From contig CP134536.1 in assembly GCA_031826515.1 (NCBI GenBank), forward strand, positions 3,912,501 to 3,976,500: a stretch of 64,000 nt of DNA, given 5' to 3'. The notes below the pieces were generated by a model that made no database searches, was not told where the DNA came from, and saw only the letters and a program-made list of their open reading frames with translations. A program made the translations under genes and the position numbers. Shown in pieces: positions 7,792 to 17,244 of the stretch (position 1 is its first letter; every line of letters begins with the position of its first letter). This DNA comes from Flavobacteriaceae bacterium HL-DH10. GTDB taxonomy: Bacteria; Bacteroidota; Bacteroidia; Flavobacteriales; Flavobacteriaceae.

Positions 7792-8789
7792 TCTTTTAAA
7801 ACTTGAATTAATTCATTATTAGCTTCCTCACTTTGTGTTGAGAGTCTAATATATTGCCCTTCTAGTTTGTTAAAGTTAGTAGCATCACGAACAAGAATTT
7901 GATGTTCTTCAATTAAATATTGCTTTAATTCCTTAGCTGATTTATTTAATAATTGAACTAAAAAATAAGACGTATTACTTTCATTAACCTTAAAGCCATT
8001 TAATCGCGTCAATTGCTGTTTAAAAACAGCGGTTTCTTCTAATAATTCTGAAACATTAAACTGAAGCGTGTCATAGTTTTTTAAAATGAATTCACCAGCT
8101 TTTATTGCCAATAAGTTAACACTCCATGGCATTTTTAAACTTAATAATTTTGCTATGTTTGAAGCGTCGGAAACCAAATATCCCAAACGTAATCCAGGAA
8201 TCGTAAAGGTTTTGGTTAAGGAACGAACAATTATTAAATTGTTATACTTACCTGTTAATGAAACAATCGATTCAATACTATTAGTAAATTCTATATATGC
8301 TTCATCAATAACAAATGTGGTATTTGGTTTTTGCTGAAAAAGAAATTCTAATTCACTCTTAGCAAAAACATATCCATTGGGATTATTAGGATTACAGATA
8401 AATACTAGTTTGGCACTGGTGTTTTTTACGTCTTTAAAAGCAATTAACTCGTAATTTAAATGAAATATTTTACATGCATCTTCATATTCTGAAAACGTAG
8501 GTGCTACAATGGCTGCTGTCTTATTACAAAACAATTGAGCTATAAGATAAAATGCTTCCGTTGCTCCATTGGTAAACAAAAATTGTGCACTATTAAGTTG
8601 AAATTTTTTAGCTGCTAATGCATTCAATTCACTTGCGGAAGGAGACGGGTAACTTTGTATTTGATGAATGTACCTTGAAACCTCATCAAGCAACGCTTTA
8701 GGGCATCCTTTATAGTACACATTTGAACTAAAATTGTGTTTAATGTCTCCTTTAATTAAATGAAGATCATCTCCATGTCCGTTTAACAT
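7782..8789 (-). CDS. cobD: Threonine-phosphate decarboxylase-like PLP enzyme
   Basis: Fold-type I PLP enzyme of 335 residues related to histidinol-phosphate aminotransferase. The PLP lysine is in SLTKTFTIPGLRLGY near residue 190, with FVIDEAYIEF and FICNPNNPNGYVF before it. In cobalamin clusters this family makes (R)-1-amino-2-propanol phosphate from threonine phosphate for CbiB. The position between cobQ and cbiB, overlapping both, supports that role over histidine biosynthesis. Aminotransferase activity cannot be excluded from sequence alone. Confidence 0.85.
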   Translation of the reverse strand: MLNGHGDDLHLIKGDIKHNFSSNVYYKGCPKALLDEVSRYIHQIQSYPSPSASELNALAAKKFQLNSAQFLFTNGATEAFYLIAQLFCNKTAAIVAPTFSEYEDACKIFHLNYELIAFKDVKNTSAKLVFICNPNNPNGYVFAKSELEFLFQQKPNTTFVIDEAYIEFTNSIESIVSLTGKYNNLIIVRSLTKTFTIPGLRLGYLVSDASNIAKLLSLKMPWSVNLLAIKAGEFILKNYDTLQFNVSELLEETAVFKQQLTRLNGFKVNESNTSYFLVQLLNKSAKELKQYLIEEHQILVRDATNFNKLEGQYIRLSTQSEEANNELIQVLKEWN

Positions 8790-10246
8790 TGTTGTGAGCT
8801 ATTTTTTAAAATAGTTTGCATGTCTAAATTCTTATCTATCCAATCTGCTAATTTATCAAATTGTTCAGCTTTAAAAAGTCTGTAGTTTTTTGCTTGTGAA
8901 TTGGGGAATCTTAATTGCAATAATTCTGTTACGACCTCTTGGTTATCAAAAATACCATGAAGGTAAGTTCCCCAACTTTTATCGCCATCAAAATAACCTT
9001 CCTCCTTCTCATCTATAAGATTTAAATGTTTATTTTTAGGTACTCTAGTTTCACCCATATGAATTTCGTAGCCTACACAAGGTTCCTTAAATTTTTTAAA
9101 CTGAAAATTACGCTGTATCGTTTGCTTCGTTTGAGAAAGTTCTGTTTCAATATCAAACAGCCCCAAACCTGCTTCTTGTTGAACATGGCTCTCTATAGAA
9201 AATGGATCTGTAATAGATTTTCCCAACATTTGATATCCGCCACAAATTCCTATAATTGGAATGTGTGAATACTTATTTTTAATCACCGAATCTAAACCTT
9301 CCTTTTTTAAAGCAACTAAATCTTCAATGGTATTTTTGGTTCCCGGAATAATAATAATATCGGCTTTATTTAGTTCTTCGGAATCTCTTGTAAAATAAAG
9401 GTTAATAAGTGGTTCCTGTTCTAAAGCTTGAAAATCTGTATAATTAGACATGTAATGAAGTTTCACTACAGCAATGTTTAACTTATTTACTCTAGCTGTT
9501 GTTGCCCTAAGGTTCAATGCTACCGAGTCTTCTTCTTCAATAATAATATTTTTTGCATAAGGTAAAACACCCAAAACAGGAAGACCGGTAAGTTCTTCTA
9601 ATGTTTTTTTGCCTTCAATAAATAAATTTGCATCACCTCTAAACTTATTAATAATAATGCCTTTAACAAGTTTGCGTTCCCAATCTTCTAGCAAAGCAAT
9701 AGTACCATAAACGCTGCCAAATATGCCTCCTTTATCAATATCGCCCACTAAATATACGCACGCATTAGCAGCTTCTGCCATACGCATGTTTACAATATCT
9801 CTATGCTTTAAATTAAGTTCGCTAATACTACCAGCACCTTCCATAACAACAGGATTGTGCTTTAATGCTAATTTCTTAAAAGATGTTTTAGCCTCTTCAA
9901 AAAGATGTTTTTTATTGTCTCCTAAAAAATACTCTTTAGCTGTTTGGTCTCCAATTGGTTTTCCATGTAAGACAATTTGTGATTTATTTACTGATGACGG
10001 TTTTAATAAAATAGGGTTCATTTCTACCGTTGGCGGAATACCACAAGCTTCTGCTTGTACAGCTTGCGCCCTACCAATCTCAAGATTATCGGGTGTGGAA
10101 AAACTATTTAATGACATATTTTGCGCTTTAAACGGAGCTGGTTGAAATTTTCTCTGTTTAAGCCATCTGCAAATTCCAGTTGTTATCCAGCTTTTTCCAA
10201 CATCGGATCCTGTACCAACTAACATTATAGGTTGTAGGTTTTGCAT
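8783..10246 (-). CDS. cobQ: Cobyric acid synthase CobQ
   Basis: CobQ (CbiP) amidates four side chains of adenosylcobyrinic acid a,c-diamide using glutamine and ATP. The 487-residue protein has an N-terminal P-loop VGTGSDVGKS (residues 10-19) and the synthetase segment KAQNMSLNSF. The C-terminal class I glutaminase domain has GICGGYQMLG with the nucleophile cysteine and YLHGIFDN with the catalytic histidine. It is the first gene of the four-gene block that precedes the riboswitch. Upstream I see a weak TATTTTTG (10269-10276) but no riboswitch, so its regulation may differ from the rest of the pathway. Confidence 0.95.
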   Translation of the reverse strand: MQNLQPIMLVGTGSDVGKSWITTGICRWLKQRKFQPAPFKAQNMSLNSFSTPDNLEIGRAQAVQAEACGIPPTVEMNPILLKPSSVNKSQIVLHGKPIGDQTAKEYFLGDNKKHLFEEAKTSFKKLALKHNPVVMEGAGSISELNLKHRDIVNMRMAEAANACVYLVGDIDKGGIFGSVYGTIALLEDWERKLVKGIIINKFRGDANLFIEGKKTLEELTGLPVLGVLPYAKNIIIEEEDSVALNLRATTARVNKLNIAVVKLHYMSNYTDFQALEQEPLINLYFTRDSEELNKADIIIIPGTKNTIEDLVALKKEGLDSVIKNKYSHIPIIGICGGYQMLGKSITDPFSIESHVQQEAGLGLFDIETELSQTKQTIQRNFQFKKFKEPCVGYEIHMGETRVPKNKHLNLIDEKEEGYFDGDKSWGTYLHGIFDNQEVVTELLQLRFPNSQAKNYRLFKAEQFDKLADWIDKNLDMQTILKNSSQQC

Positions 10247-10418
10247 TTAAATTTGTTTATTTTAAACACAAAAATATTGAATAATATAGACTTTAATATC
10301 GGGTTAACGATAAAGTTTATTGAAATATCCGCCTATGCTTTTTAAAGTATGTCCTCTCTAGTTTTAAAAAATTAATTTCAATAATAAACAGCTGTAAAAG
10401 GATTGAATGGGTAACAAA

Positions 10419-10568
10419 TTATAAAGCTTTAAAAACTGTTCTCCTATTTTTCCTTTGTTCCATTTTCTGATAAACCCCTTCCTCTAGAGCAAAATCCTTA
10501 TACTCAATATGAATTCTACTATTTAATAAATCGTAAACAGGACTTAATTTATAATCTCCCAGAGGTGT
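10419..10568 (-). pseudogene. HipA-like C-terminal fragment (gene scar)
   Basis: A 49-codon stretch reads GDYKLSPVYDLLNSRIHIE followed by KDFALEEG and ends with a stop at 10419. This closely resembles the C-terminal part of HipA-type serine/threonine kinases (toxins of HipBA-like systems). There is no start codon and the rest of the domain is missing. It is fused out of frame to the zinc-finger scar upstream. Recognition is by eye from the family pattern. Confidence 0.6.
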
Positions 10569-10650
10569 TGCATTTATGAGTGCAATATTTAGTTACCTTT
10601 GTTTTAGCCATAAACTCATTGCGGCAATATTCACAAATTGGGATTATTTC
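10549..10650 (-). pseudogene. Zinc-finger fragment of an HTH/excisionase-like protein
   Basis: Reads CEYCRNEFMAKTKVTKYCTH then KCN, that is C-x2-C-x13-C-x3-C, before a stop at 10549. This pattern opens small HTH proteins found with Bacteroidota mobile elements. The downstream HTH part is absent, replaced in another frame by the HipA-like scar. Confidence 0.5.
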
Positions 10651-10859
10651 AATATTTGGAATCGTTCAAACAAATAACAATACGCATCTTAATTGGATGA
10701 TATTAGTTAATTAAAGGACATTAAATGGACAGAATATCTAAATATTATATAAATATTAACTTACAAATGGAAGGTGGAGAAAATATAAAATTACATATGT
10801 ATTTAATAAACAATTATTTACCATTAAAAACCATAAAACACCACCAAAAAATTGAAGAT

Positions 10860-12257
10860 TTATTTGCCGATACAAAAATTAGCGAAAATATTACCTAATA
10901 AATCATCATTAGTAATCTCGCCAGTTATTTCTCCAAAGTAGTATAACGCCTGACGAATATCTATAGCCAACAAATCTCCAGACAAACCAGATTCTAAACC
11001 ATGACGCACTTTATCTACTTCATCTAAAGCTTTCAATAAAGAATCATAATGTCTTGAATTAGTAACAATTGTATCACTGTTTCTTAACAACCCTGTATTA
11101 ACAAAACTTAGAAGTTTATCTTTCAATTCATCTACTCCTAACCCATTTTTAGCAGATAATAAATGAACATTTTGTATGTCATTTTGCAGAAGTTCTATCT
11201 GACTTGCATTCAATTTATCAACCTTATTCGCTACAATTAGTAAAGGTTTTAAAGGGTATTTGTTTTTAATCTTCTCTACCTCTATTTTGAAAGTATGCAC
11301 AAAAGATTCGTCTTTAAAATTATTACTATCAGCAAGAAAAATAACGACTTGAGCTTGATCTATTTTTTCAAAGGTTTTCTTAATACCTATACTTTCAACC
11401 ACATCTTTTGTTTCACGAATACCAGCAGTATCAATAAATCTAAATCCGATTCCTCCTATCGATATTTCATCTTCTATAGTATCTCTGGTAGTTCCGGCTA
11501 TTTCAGACACAATAGCACGCTCTTCTTTTAACAAGGCATTCAAAAGTGTTGATTTACCAACGTTAGGTTCGCCAACAATGGCGACAGGAATACCATTTTT
11601 AATTACATTACCAACAGCAAACGAATCGATTAATCGTTTTAAAACAAAGCTTATACGTTCTACCAATTCTTTAAACTGTGTTCTATCAGCAAACTCTACA
11701 TCTTCTTCTGCAAAATCTAATTCCAATTCTATTAGCGAAGCAAAATTCATAAGTTCTTCACGCAGTTTGGCTATTTCAGATGAAAAACCACCACGCATTT
11801 GTTGCATAGCTATTTGGTGTGATGCTTCATTATCACTCGAAATTAAATCGGCAACAGCTTCTGCTTGACTCAAATCTAACTTACCATTTAAAAAGGCTCG
11901 TAATGTAAACTCACCAGCAGTTGCCATACGGCATCCATTCCTAAGAAATAATTGAATAATTTCTTGTTGAATATAATTAGAACCATGACAAGAAATCTCT
12001 ACCACATTTTCACCTGTATATGAATTTGGGTTTTTAAAAACAGACACCAATACTTCATCAATAATTTTATTACCATCAATAATATGTCCTAAATGAATGG
12101 TATGTGTTTTTTGATTAGTAAGTGATTTTTCGCTTTTTACAGATTGAAAACAGCTATCTGCTATAGAAATAGCATCTTTTCCAGATAATCGTATAACAGC
12201 AATAGCCCCAGCTCCTGAAGGTGTTGCTAATGCTACTATGGTGTCTTGATGAATCAT
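10860..12257 (-). CDS. mnmE: tRNA modification GTPase MnmE
   Basis: MnmE works with MnmG to add the cm5/cmnm5 group to U34 of certain tRNAs. The 465-residue protein has the N-terminal tetrahydrofolate-binding domain (TIVALATPSGAGAIAVIRLSG), a helical region, an inserted G domain with GEPNVGKSTLLNAL near 226-239, DTAG and NKVD motifs, and the C-terminal FCIGK with the catalytic cysteine at 462. Length is normal. It follows the S1-domain gene by 17 bases on the same strand and is probably cotranscribed with it. Confidence 0.97.
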   Translation of the reverse strand: MIHQDTIVALATPSGAGAIAVIRLSGKDAISIADSCFQSVKSEKSLTNQKTHTIHLGHIIDGNKIIDEVLVSVFKNPNSYTGENVVEISCHGSNYIQQEIIQLFLRNGCRMATAGEFTLRAFLNGKLDLSQAEAVADLISSDNEASHQIAMQQMRGGFSSEIAKLREELMNFASLIELELDFAEEDVEFADRTQFKELVERISFVLKRLIDSFAVGNVIKNGIPVAIVGEPNVGKSTLLNALLKEERAIVSEIAGTTRDTIEDEISIGGIGFRFIDTAGIRETKDVVESIGIKKTFEKIDQAQVVIFLADSNNFKDESFVHTFKIEVEKIKNKYPLKPLLIVANKVDKLNASQIELLQNDIQNVHLLSAKNGLGVDELKDKLLSFVNTGLLRNSDTIVTNSRHYDSLLKALDEVDKVRHGLESGLSGDLLAIDIRQALYYFGEITGEITNDDLLGNIFANFCIGK

Positions 12258-12274
12258 GAAATATTGATAAAATT

Positions 12275-13105
12275 TTAAACCAAATAAATTCCATCTGATT
12301 TAATTTCTATTTCCTTTTGCTTATATAGTGATCCTATTGCTTTTTTGAAGTTTTTCTTACTCATTTGAAGCGTCTCTTTAATAGCTTCAGGACTCGATTT
12401 ATCGGTAAGGTTTAAATATCCACTATTATCATGCAATTCATGCATAATACGCTCAGCATTGGGCTCTATATTTCTGTAACCTATTTGACCTAATCCAATA
12501 TCTAACTTATTACCTGGTCGTATTTTTTTAACAATACCTTTTAGTTTATCTCCAACACTAATATCAGAGAAAATTTGATCTTTATAAATCAATCCTAAAT
12601 GTTTTTTGTTTACAATCACATTCATCCCAATGTCAGATGGATGAGAGACTATTAAGTCTACCTCGTCAAATTGAGCAACTGTTAACTCTTTATTATCTAA
12701 AAAGTGATTGGTTTTACTTGAAGCGACTAACCTTTCCGTTTTTTCATCTAAATAACAATGTACCAAATACCAACCGCCAGGTTTCATTTTAAAAGCCTGT
12801 TCTTTAAACGGGCAAAACAATTCTTTAACTAATCCCCAATCTAAAAACGCACCATGTTCTGTGACTTCGTTACAACGTAATAAAGCAAACTCACCACGCT
12901 TAATATATGGCATATCTGTTGTTGCAACAGGGCGTTGTTCATTATCTAAATACACAAAAACTTCAAGCTTCTCCCAAATTTTAAATTCCTTAGGAACATA
13001 TCTATTTGGTAATAACACTTGATTATCTTCATCATCAATTAAATAAGCTCCGTGTTCAGTTTCACGAAGTATTTCTAATGTATTTATCTCTCCTAAATGT
13101 ATCAT
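12275..13105 (-). CDS. CvfB-type S1 RNA-binding protein
   Basis: The 276-residue protein fits the CvfB/YitL family: tandem S1-like OB folds (residues about 1-65, 70-135 and 145-215) followed by a winged-helix-like end (SPEAIKETLQMSKKNFKKAI near 240-259). Family members bind RNA and affect virulence and stress genes in Firmicutes; the role here is unknown. A TTG-N22-TACCTTTG promoter ends only 4 bases before the ATG, so the mRNA may be leaderless or nearly so. mnmE follows directly. Confidence 0.85.
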   Translation of the reverse strand: MIHLGEINTLEILRETEHGAYLIDDEDNQVLLPNRYVPKEFKIWEKLEVFVYLDNEQRPVATTDMPYIKRGEFALLRCNEVTEHGAFLDWGLVKELFCPFKEQAFKMKPGGWYLVHCYLDEKTERLVASSKTNHFLDNKELTVAQFDEVDLIVSHPSDIGMNVIVNKKHLGLIYKDQIFSDISVGDKLKGIVKKIRPGNKLDIGLGQIGYRNIEPNAERIMHELHDNSGYLNLTDKSSPEAIKETLQMSKKNFKKAIGSLYKQKEIEIKSDGIYLV

Positions 13106-13109
13106 TTGG

Positions 13110-13142
13110 CAAAGGTAATGATATTAGTTTTTTGAAAAACAA
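13110..13142 (-). promoter_or_regulatory. Promoter of the CvfB-like gene and mnmE
   Basis: Minus strand TTG (13140-13142), 22-base spacer, TACCTTTG (13110-13117). Both elements match the Bacteroidota consensus. The ATG is at 13105, so transcription probably begins at or next to the start codon. Confidence 0.6.
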
Positions 13143-13173
13143 AAAGCGCTACAATAATTGTAACGCTTTTTTT
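13141..13173 (-). terminator. Intrinsic terminator after the DUF2853 gene
   Basis: Arms AAAAAGCG-C-TACAA and TTGTA-A-CGCTTTTT with loop TAA and U-runs on both sides. It lies 22 bases past the stop of the DUF2853 gene and partly overlaps the next promoter's -33 element. Confidence 0.8.
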
Positions 13174-13194
13174 AATATTTAATGCTTTTATAAA

Positions 13195-13533
13195 TTAATA
13201 TACAGACTCTTTTTTGAAATGTTTAGTCAATAAATAATAAACGACAGCTCTATATTTACTACGATTTGATTTTCCGTAAGTTTCCATAACAGCGTCAATA
13301 CCGTTATCTAAATCGTCGCTATCTGCAAGACCTAATTTTTTAATTAAGAAATTATTTTTAACTGTTGCTAATTCAGATTCATCAGACCCAGAAACCGTCG
13401 AAGAATCAGCATTATAAATTGATGGACCGCAACCAATAGTGACTTTAGTCAATAAATCTACGTCTGCAGTAATACCACATTTATCTTTTAAATCTGCTAC
13501 ATACTTAGCAATAAGTTCGTCTCGTTTACTCAT
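13195..13533 (-). CDS. DUF2853 family protein
   Basis: A 112-residue soluble acidic protein matching the DUF2853 family, with an N-terminal helix (SKRDELIAKYVADLKDKCG), a VTIGCGPSIYN segment near 31-41 and a C-terminal SNRSKYRAVVYYLLTKHF. The family is a small all-helical fold of unknown function. It has its own terminator downstream and lies 98 bases from the menD stop, so it is probably a single-gene transcript. Confidence 0.85.
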   Translation of the reverse strand: MSKRDELIAKYVADLKDKCGITADVDLLTKVTIGCGPSIYNADSSTVSGSDESELATVKNNFLIKKLGLADSDDLDNGIDAVMETYGKSNRSKYRAVVYYLLTKHFKKESVY

Positions 13534-13631
13534 AATAATGTTTTGTTTTAATGTGTTTATAAATACTTTAATTGATAACTGTTTTAAAGATAATTATTTT
13601 TTAGACACACCAAATAACTAAAAGTCACATT

Positions 13632-15392
13632 TTAACTTATAAACTTAAAATAATCTATGAGCGCCTCATCATTGAAGTTTTTTGGTGTAAAAATTTCTAA
13701 TAATTTAGGCGCAGTACTTTTTGCAAAAAAGGATTGTAACGTTGTTTCTAAATCTACTTCGTTAGATATTGTAGCATATTCAAAACCATGCATTTCACTT
13801 AAATGCCTCGCAGATAAATTATGATTGGTTTCAAAATAGGTGCTAAAATTCTCGGTGTTTTTATGCCCAGGCAAAATTCTAAAAATTCCACCGCCTTGGT
13901 TATTAATGACAATAATTCTAAAATTTACAGGAATATAATTATTCCAAAGGGCATTACTATCGTATAAAAAACTTAAATCGCCTGTAACAAAAATAGTTGG
14001 TTTAGTATTGGCAACCGCACAACCTATAGCTGTAGAGGTACTTCCATCTATACCACTGGTACCTCTATTACAAAACACGTCTAAAGTTTTATTAATACTA
14101 AACAACTGCGAATATCGAATAGCAGAACTATTCCCTATTTGTAAAATATACTGGTTAGGTATGGCTTTAAATATTTTATCAAAAACTTTAAAATCGCTAA
14201 ACGGCACTTGTTTTGAGTACTCTTTATGTTTAAGCAAACGCTTTTGTTTTACAGCAGTCCAATTGGCTTTAAAATCACTCTTAACATAATGTGTTATTTT
14301 AGGCAAAAAGGCTTCAAAAAATGTATTGGGAGTTGTCTCTATATGATTACTTAAACAGAAAAAAGTGTCGTTTGCTTCTTTTTCATCGATATGCCAATGT
14401 TGTTTAGGCTGATATTTTCTTAGTAACTGTTTTATCTTTTTTGATACTATTAAGCCTCCAAAGGTTAAAAGTATATCGGGTTGTAATTGCTTTTTTTCTT
14501 CTTCTGATAAAGGTGCAATAATTTGATCGATACTCGGAAAAAAACTTTTATCATGAAGATTTGAAGTTGTTTCGGTAAACACTATAACACTATCATCTTC
14601 AATCAATTCATCTAACCATTTTTCATCTATAGTATGAGGTTGATTAGTACCAACTAGAATCATTTTTTTAGACGCAGCATTCCAATCCTCTAAACACTCT
14701 AAAATAACATGATTCTCTATAGTTTTTTCTTTTATTACAGGTGTTGTTGCTTTAGGAGACACAATTAACTTATCTACCATGTCATAAAGTGGCTCATCAA
14801 ACGGAATATTAATATGAACAGGACCTTTTTTTAAGTTTGAAAAATTAATAGCAGTATTTATTGCTTCTTCATTAAAAGTTTGAATGTCTTTTTGCAAACC
14901 TAATAAACGCTCTAGCTTATCCTCTAAATTTTTCATCATTGGCAACGCCTCATTACCAGGAATATTTTTTTCGTCTTTTAAATCGAGTTTTAAATTCGCT
15001 GAATATAAAATGTGATTTTCAAAAACATTTTTCTGATTAATGGTTTGCCCATCTCCAATGCCAATTAAATGTTTTGGTCTGTCTGCCGATAAAACTACTA
15101 ACGGAATATTACTATAAAAAGCCTCTGCTACTGCAGGGTAATAATTTAAAAGCGCACTCCCCGATGTACAAACAACCGCCGTTGATTTATTAATTTGCTG
15201 TGCGATGCCTAGAGCAAAAAACGCGGCACAACGTTCGTCAACAATACTATAGCATGTAAAATAAGAATCGTTAGTAAACCCTATAGTTAAAGGGGCATTT
15301 CTACTACCTGGAGAAATAACTATATGCTGTATTCCTTTTGCTTTACAAAGCTGGATAACGGTTTGAGCAAGTGGAATTTTTGGATAAATCAT
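13632..15392 (-). CDS. menD: MenD (SEPHCHC synthase) of menaquinone biosynthesis
   Basis: MenD is a thiamine-diphosphate enzyme that joins isochorismate to 2-oxoglutarate-derived succinic semialdehyde. The 586-residue protein has the N-terminal pyrimidine-binding domain (VVISPGSRNAPLTIGF near 24, VCTSGSALLNYYPAVAEA), a central domain and the C-terminal PP-binding motif GDLSFLYDSNALWN. Length is normal for MenD. It is the last gene of the thioesterase, isochorismate synthase, menD block on the minus strand. A 50-base gap separates it from the isochorismate synthase gene. Confidence 0.96.
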   Translation of the reverse strand: MIYPKIPLAQTVIQLCKAKGIQHIVISPGSRNAPLTIGFTNDSYFTCYSIVDERCAAFFALGIAQQINKSTAVVCTSGSALLNYYPAVAEAFYSNIPLVVLSADRPKHLIGIGDGQTINQKNVFENHILYSANLKLDLKDEKNIPGNEALPMMKNLEDKLERLLGLQKDIQTFNEEAINTAINFSNLKKGPVHINIPFDEPLYDMVDKLIVSPKATTPVIKEKTIENHVILECLEDWNAASKKMILVGTNQPHTIDEKWLDELIEDDSVIVFTETTSNLHDKSFFPSIDQIIAPLSEEEKKQLQPDILLTFGGLIVSKKIKQLLRKYQPKQHWHIDEKEANDTFFCLSNHIETTPNTFFEAFLPKITHYVKSDFKANWTAVKQKRLLKHKEYSKQVPFSDFKVFDKIFKAIPNQYILQIGNSSAIRYSQLFSINKTLDVFCNRGTSGIDGSTSTAIGCAVANTKPTIFVTGDLSFLYDSNALWNNYIPVNFRIIVINNQGGGIFRILPGHKNTENFSTYFETNHNLSARHLSEMHGFEYATISNEVDLETTLQSFFAKSTAPKLLEIFTPKNFNDEALIDYFKFIS

Positions 15393-15442
15393 ATACTTTT
15401 AATCAAAGCGTAAAAGTAATAATAGCCTATTAAATACCCTAA

Positions 15443-16564
15443 TTACAAAATGCTTTTAATTACCTGAGATTTCGAAACGGTTTCCTCCCATTCACTATCG
15501 GCATGAGAGTTTATAGTAACACCACCGCCAATGTAAATAATGGCTTTATTGTCCTGTATTTGCATGCAACGCAAATTAACATAAAGCTGCGTACTTTTTT
15601 TGGTTATTGCATACGCTCTATTTTCAATATTACGTTTACCAGATCGTGGTGCCTTTACGATATCTAAATTTAATTCGCCTAAAAAACCCGTATAAAACTC
15701 ACGTTTATAATCTTCATTTTTTACAATGAATACTTTAGCTTCCTGTTTAGGCAAGCCACAAACTGCTGGTGTAGGGTGTATATTAGTAATAACTTCTTTT
15801 AATGTAGAATTAGGCTTTAAACGTGCTGAAATCATCGTTTTTAAATGCAATAAATTTCCTGCCTTTACGGTTTCGGTTTTCGATATTTGTAGGTGTTCTA
15901 CCGTATCTTGTAAACTATCCACAATAAAATCTGTAACAAATTTCTGTTCCTGCTTTTCTTTGTCTTGCCAAACCACATTTAAAGACCCTTTATAGTCTTG
16001 CGTGCCTGCCAATGCCATAATAGAAAACCGAGTCCCTTCAATTTTTACAAGTGTTTCGGGCGTAGCACCTAACCACAACCCTACTTTAGGATGATACCAA
16101 CAATACACAAATGCCGATGCATATTTATTTAATAAACGTTTAAAAATAGAAATTGGATTATTGTCTTCTAGTTCAACTGTTTCTTTTCGAGATAACACTA
16201 CTTTTTTAAATACCCCTTTATTAATGGCCTCAACACCTTTATTAACGAGTTTGATATGAATACTTTTTGAATCTGCTAAAGTATTGTCCTGTATGGATTG
16301 AACTTTAGCTCCATCAGGAATTACAGGCTGTTCAGTTGTTGTAATAACCTCTGACGCTTCTATAGGCATTAAAACTGTTTTTTCGGCATCATCAAACGGA
16401 GAAAACACGAAGCCTTTTTCTGTGAAATCTTTAGTAAAAATTAAATCGTCTGTACTTTGAAGCATACCACTAACCTTAATTTCATTAGGTTTTCTGTAAA
16501 CTACAAAAGGTAAGTTATGGTTGTATTGAATGTCAATACGTTTAAAAAAATCGTCCTGAATCAT
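15443..16564 (-). CDS. Isochorismate synthase (MenF-like)
   Basis: Chorismate-binding enzyme of 373 residues that should convert chorismate to isochorismate, the first menaquinone step. C-terminal motifs are typical: VVLSRKETVEL, LGATPETLVKI, MALAGTQ, HPTPAVCGLPKQEA, GFLGELN and the IYIGGGVTINSHADSEWEE end. The N-terminal 100 residues are short and divergent as in flavobacterial homologues. It starts 3 bases after the thioesterase stop, and menD follows, which supports menaquinone rather than siderophore synthesis. Confidence 0.93.
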   Translation of the reverse strand: MIQDDFFKRIDIQYNHNLPFVVYRKPNEIKVSGMLQSTDDLIFTKDFTEKGFVFSPFDDAEKTVLMPIEASEVITTTEQPVIPDGAKVQSIQDNTLADSKSIHIKLVNKGVEAINKGVFKKVVLSRKETVELEDNNPISIFKRLLNKYASAFVYCWYHPKVGLWLGATPETLVKIEGTRFSIMALAGTQDYKGSLNVVWQDKEKQEQKFVTDFIVDSLQDTVEHLQISKTETVKAGNLLHLKTMISARLKPNSTLKEVITNIHPTPAVCGLPKQEAKVFIVKNEDYKREFYTGFLGELNLDIVKAPRSGKRNIENRAYAITKKSTQLYVNLRCMQIQDNKAIIYIGGGVTINSHADSEWEETVSKSQVIKSIL

Positions 16565-16567
16565 TAA

Positions 16568-16993
16568 CTACTGCTTTTTAGGTAACGAAATAGTAGATAG
16601 CCTACAAACCGATATTAAATTATTAGCTTCATCGGTAACTCTTATATCAAGCAATTGTGTAGTTCTACCTTTATGAATAAAAGTAGCTTTAGCATACACA
16701 AAACCCTCTTTTATACTTTTTAAATGATTTGCAGTAATCTCTATTCCACGCACAAAAAACTTCTCAGTATCTATAAAAATATGTGAAGCAAAACTACCAA
16801 CACTTTCAGCCAAAGCTGCTATAGCACCACCATGTAAAACACCATCTGGTTGATGCACTCTAGGTGTTACAGGCATTCTAGCAACTAAAAAATTTTCGCC
16901 ATAGTCTATAACCTCAATATTTAAGGTTTCCATTAACGTGTTTTTACAAGCCTTATTAGCTTGCTCTAAAAGTTCTTTCTTAGATAATGGCAT
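16568..16993 (-). CDS. PaaI-type hotdog thioesterase, possible DHNA-CoA thioesterase
   Basis: A 141-residue hotdog-fold thioesterase with HQPDGVLHGGAIAALAESVGS near residues 47-67, the usual PaaI active-site segment. As first gene of the menaquinone block it may hydrolyse 1,4-dihydroxy-2-naphthoyl-CoA (MenI role); this is inferred from position only. Broad-specificity acyl-CoA hydrolysis is the alternative. Confidence 0.88.
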   Translation of the reverse strand: MPLSKKELLEQANKACKNTLMETLNIEVIDYGENFLVARMPVTPRVHQPDGVLHGGAIAALAESVGSFASHIFIDTEKFFVRGIEITANHLKSIKEGFVYAKATFIHKGRTTQLLDIRVTDEANNLISVCRLSTISLPKKQ

Positions 16994-17183
16994 AAAATAA
17001 TTTGTTTTAACTTTTGATGGTAAATGTACAAAACCGAAGTCAAAAATGAATTCAACAAAAAAAGAAATATCTGGAAATCTTCAACGCTAAACATGTTAAT
17101 TAAAATCTCCAATAAGGTTTTATATTGGTATACAGTTTTTACTTTATACTTACCTCACAAGTCTTTATTACAATATTAAATAA

Positions 17184-17213
17184 GAAAAGCAGTCATTTTC
17201 ATGACTGCTTTTC
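17184..17213 (-). terminator. Strong hairpin terminator after the repeat protein
   Basis: Perfect 13-bp arms GAAAAGCAGTCAT and ATGACTGCTTTTC with a 4-base loop, 31 bases past the stop of the 1674-residue gene. The U-tract is short, but position and stem strength fit a terminator, perhaps acting on both strands. Confidence 0.75.
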
Positions 17214-17244
17214 GTTAAAATAAATTGGCTATTAATCTAAAAGA

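Larger units (their letters stand above)
10247..10859. other. 613-base gap with gene scars
   Basis: Apart from the two scars (10419-10650), I see no intact gene, terminator or RNA between cobQ and mnmE. The remaining sequence is very AT-rich and has many stop codons in all frames. Confidence 0.6.

Noticed and set aside
9723-10145. 140-codon open frame antisense to cobQ
   Set aside because: Shadow of the conserved cobQ reading frame; no independent support.
10247-10420. A second cobalamin riboswitch upstream of cobQ
   Set aside because: No B12 box, GGTGAAAATCC-type or CCCGC segments were found there.
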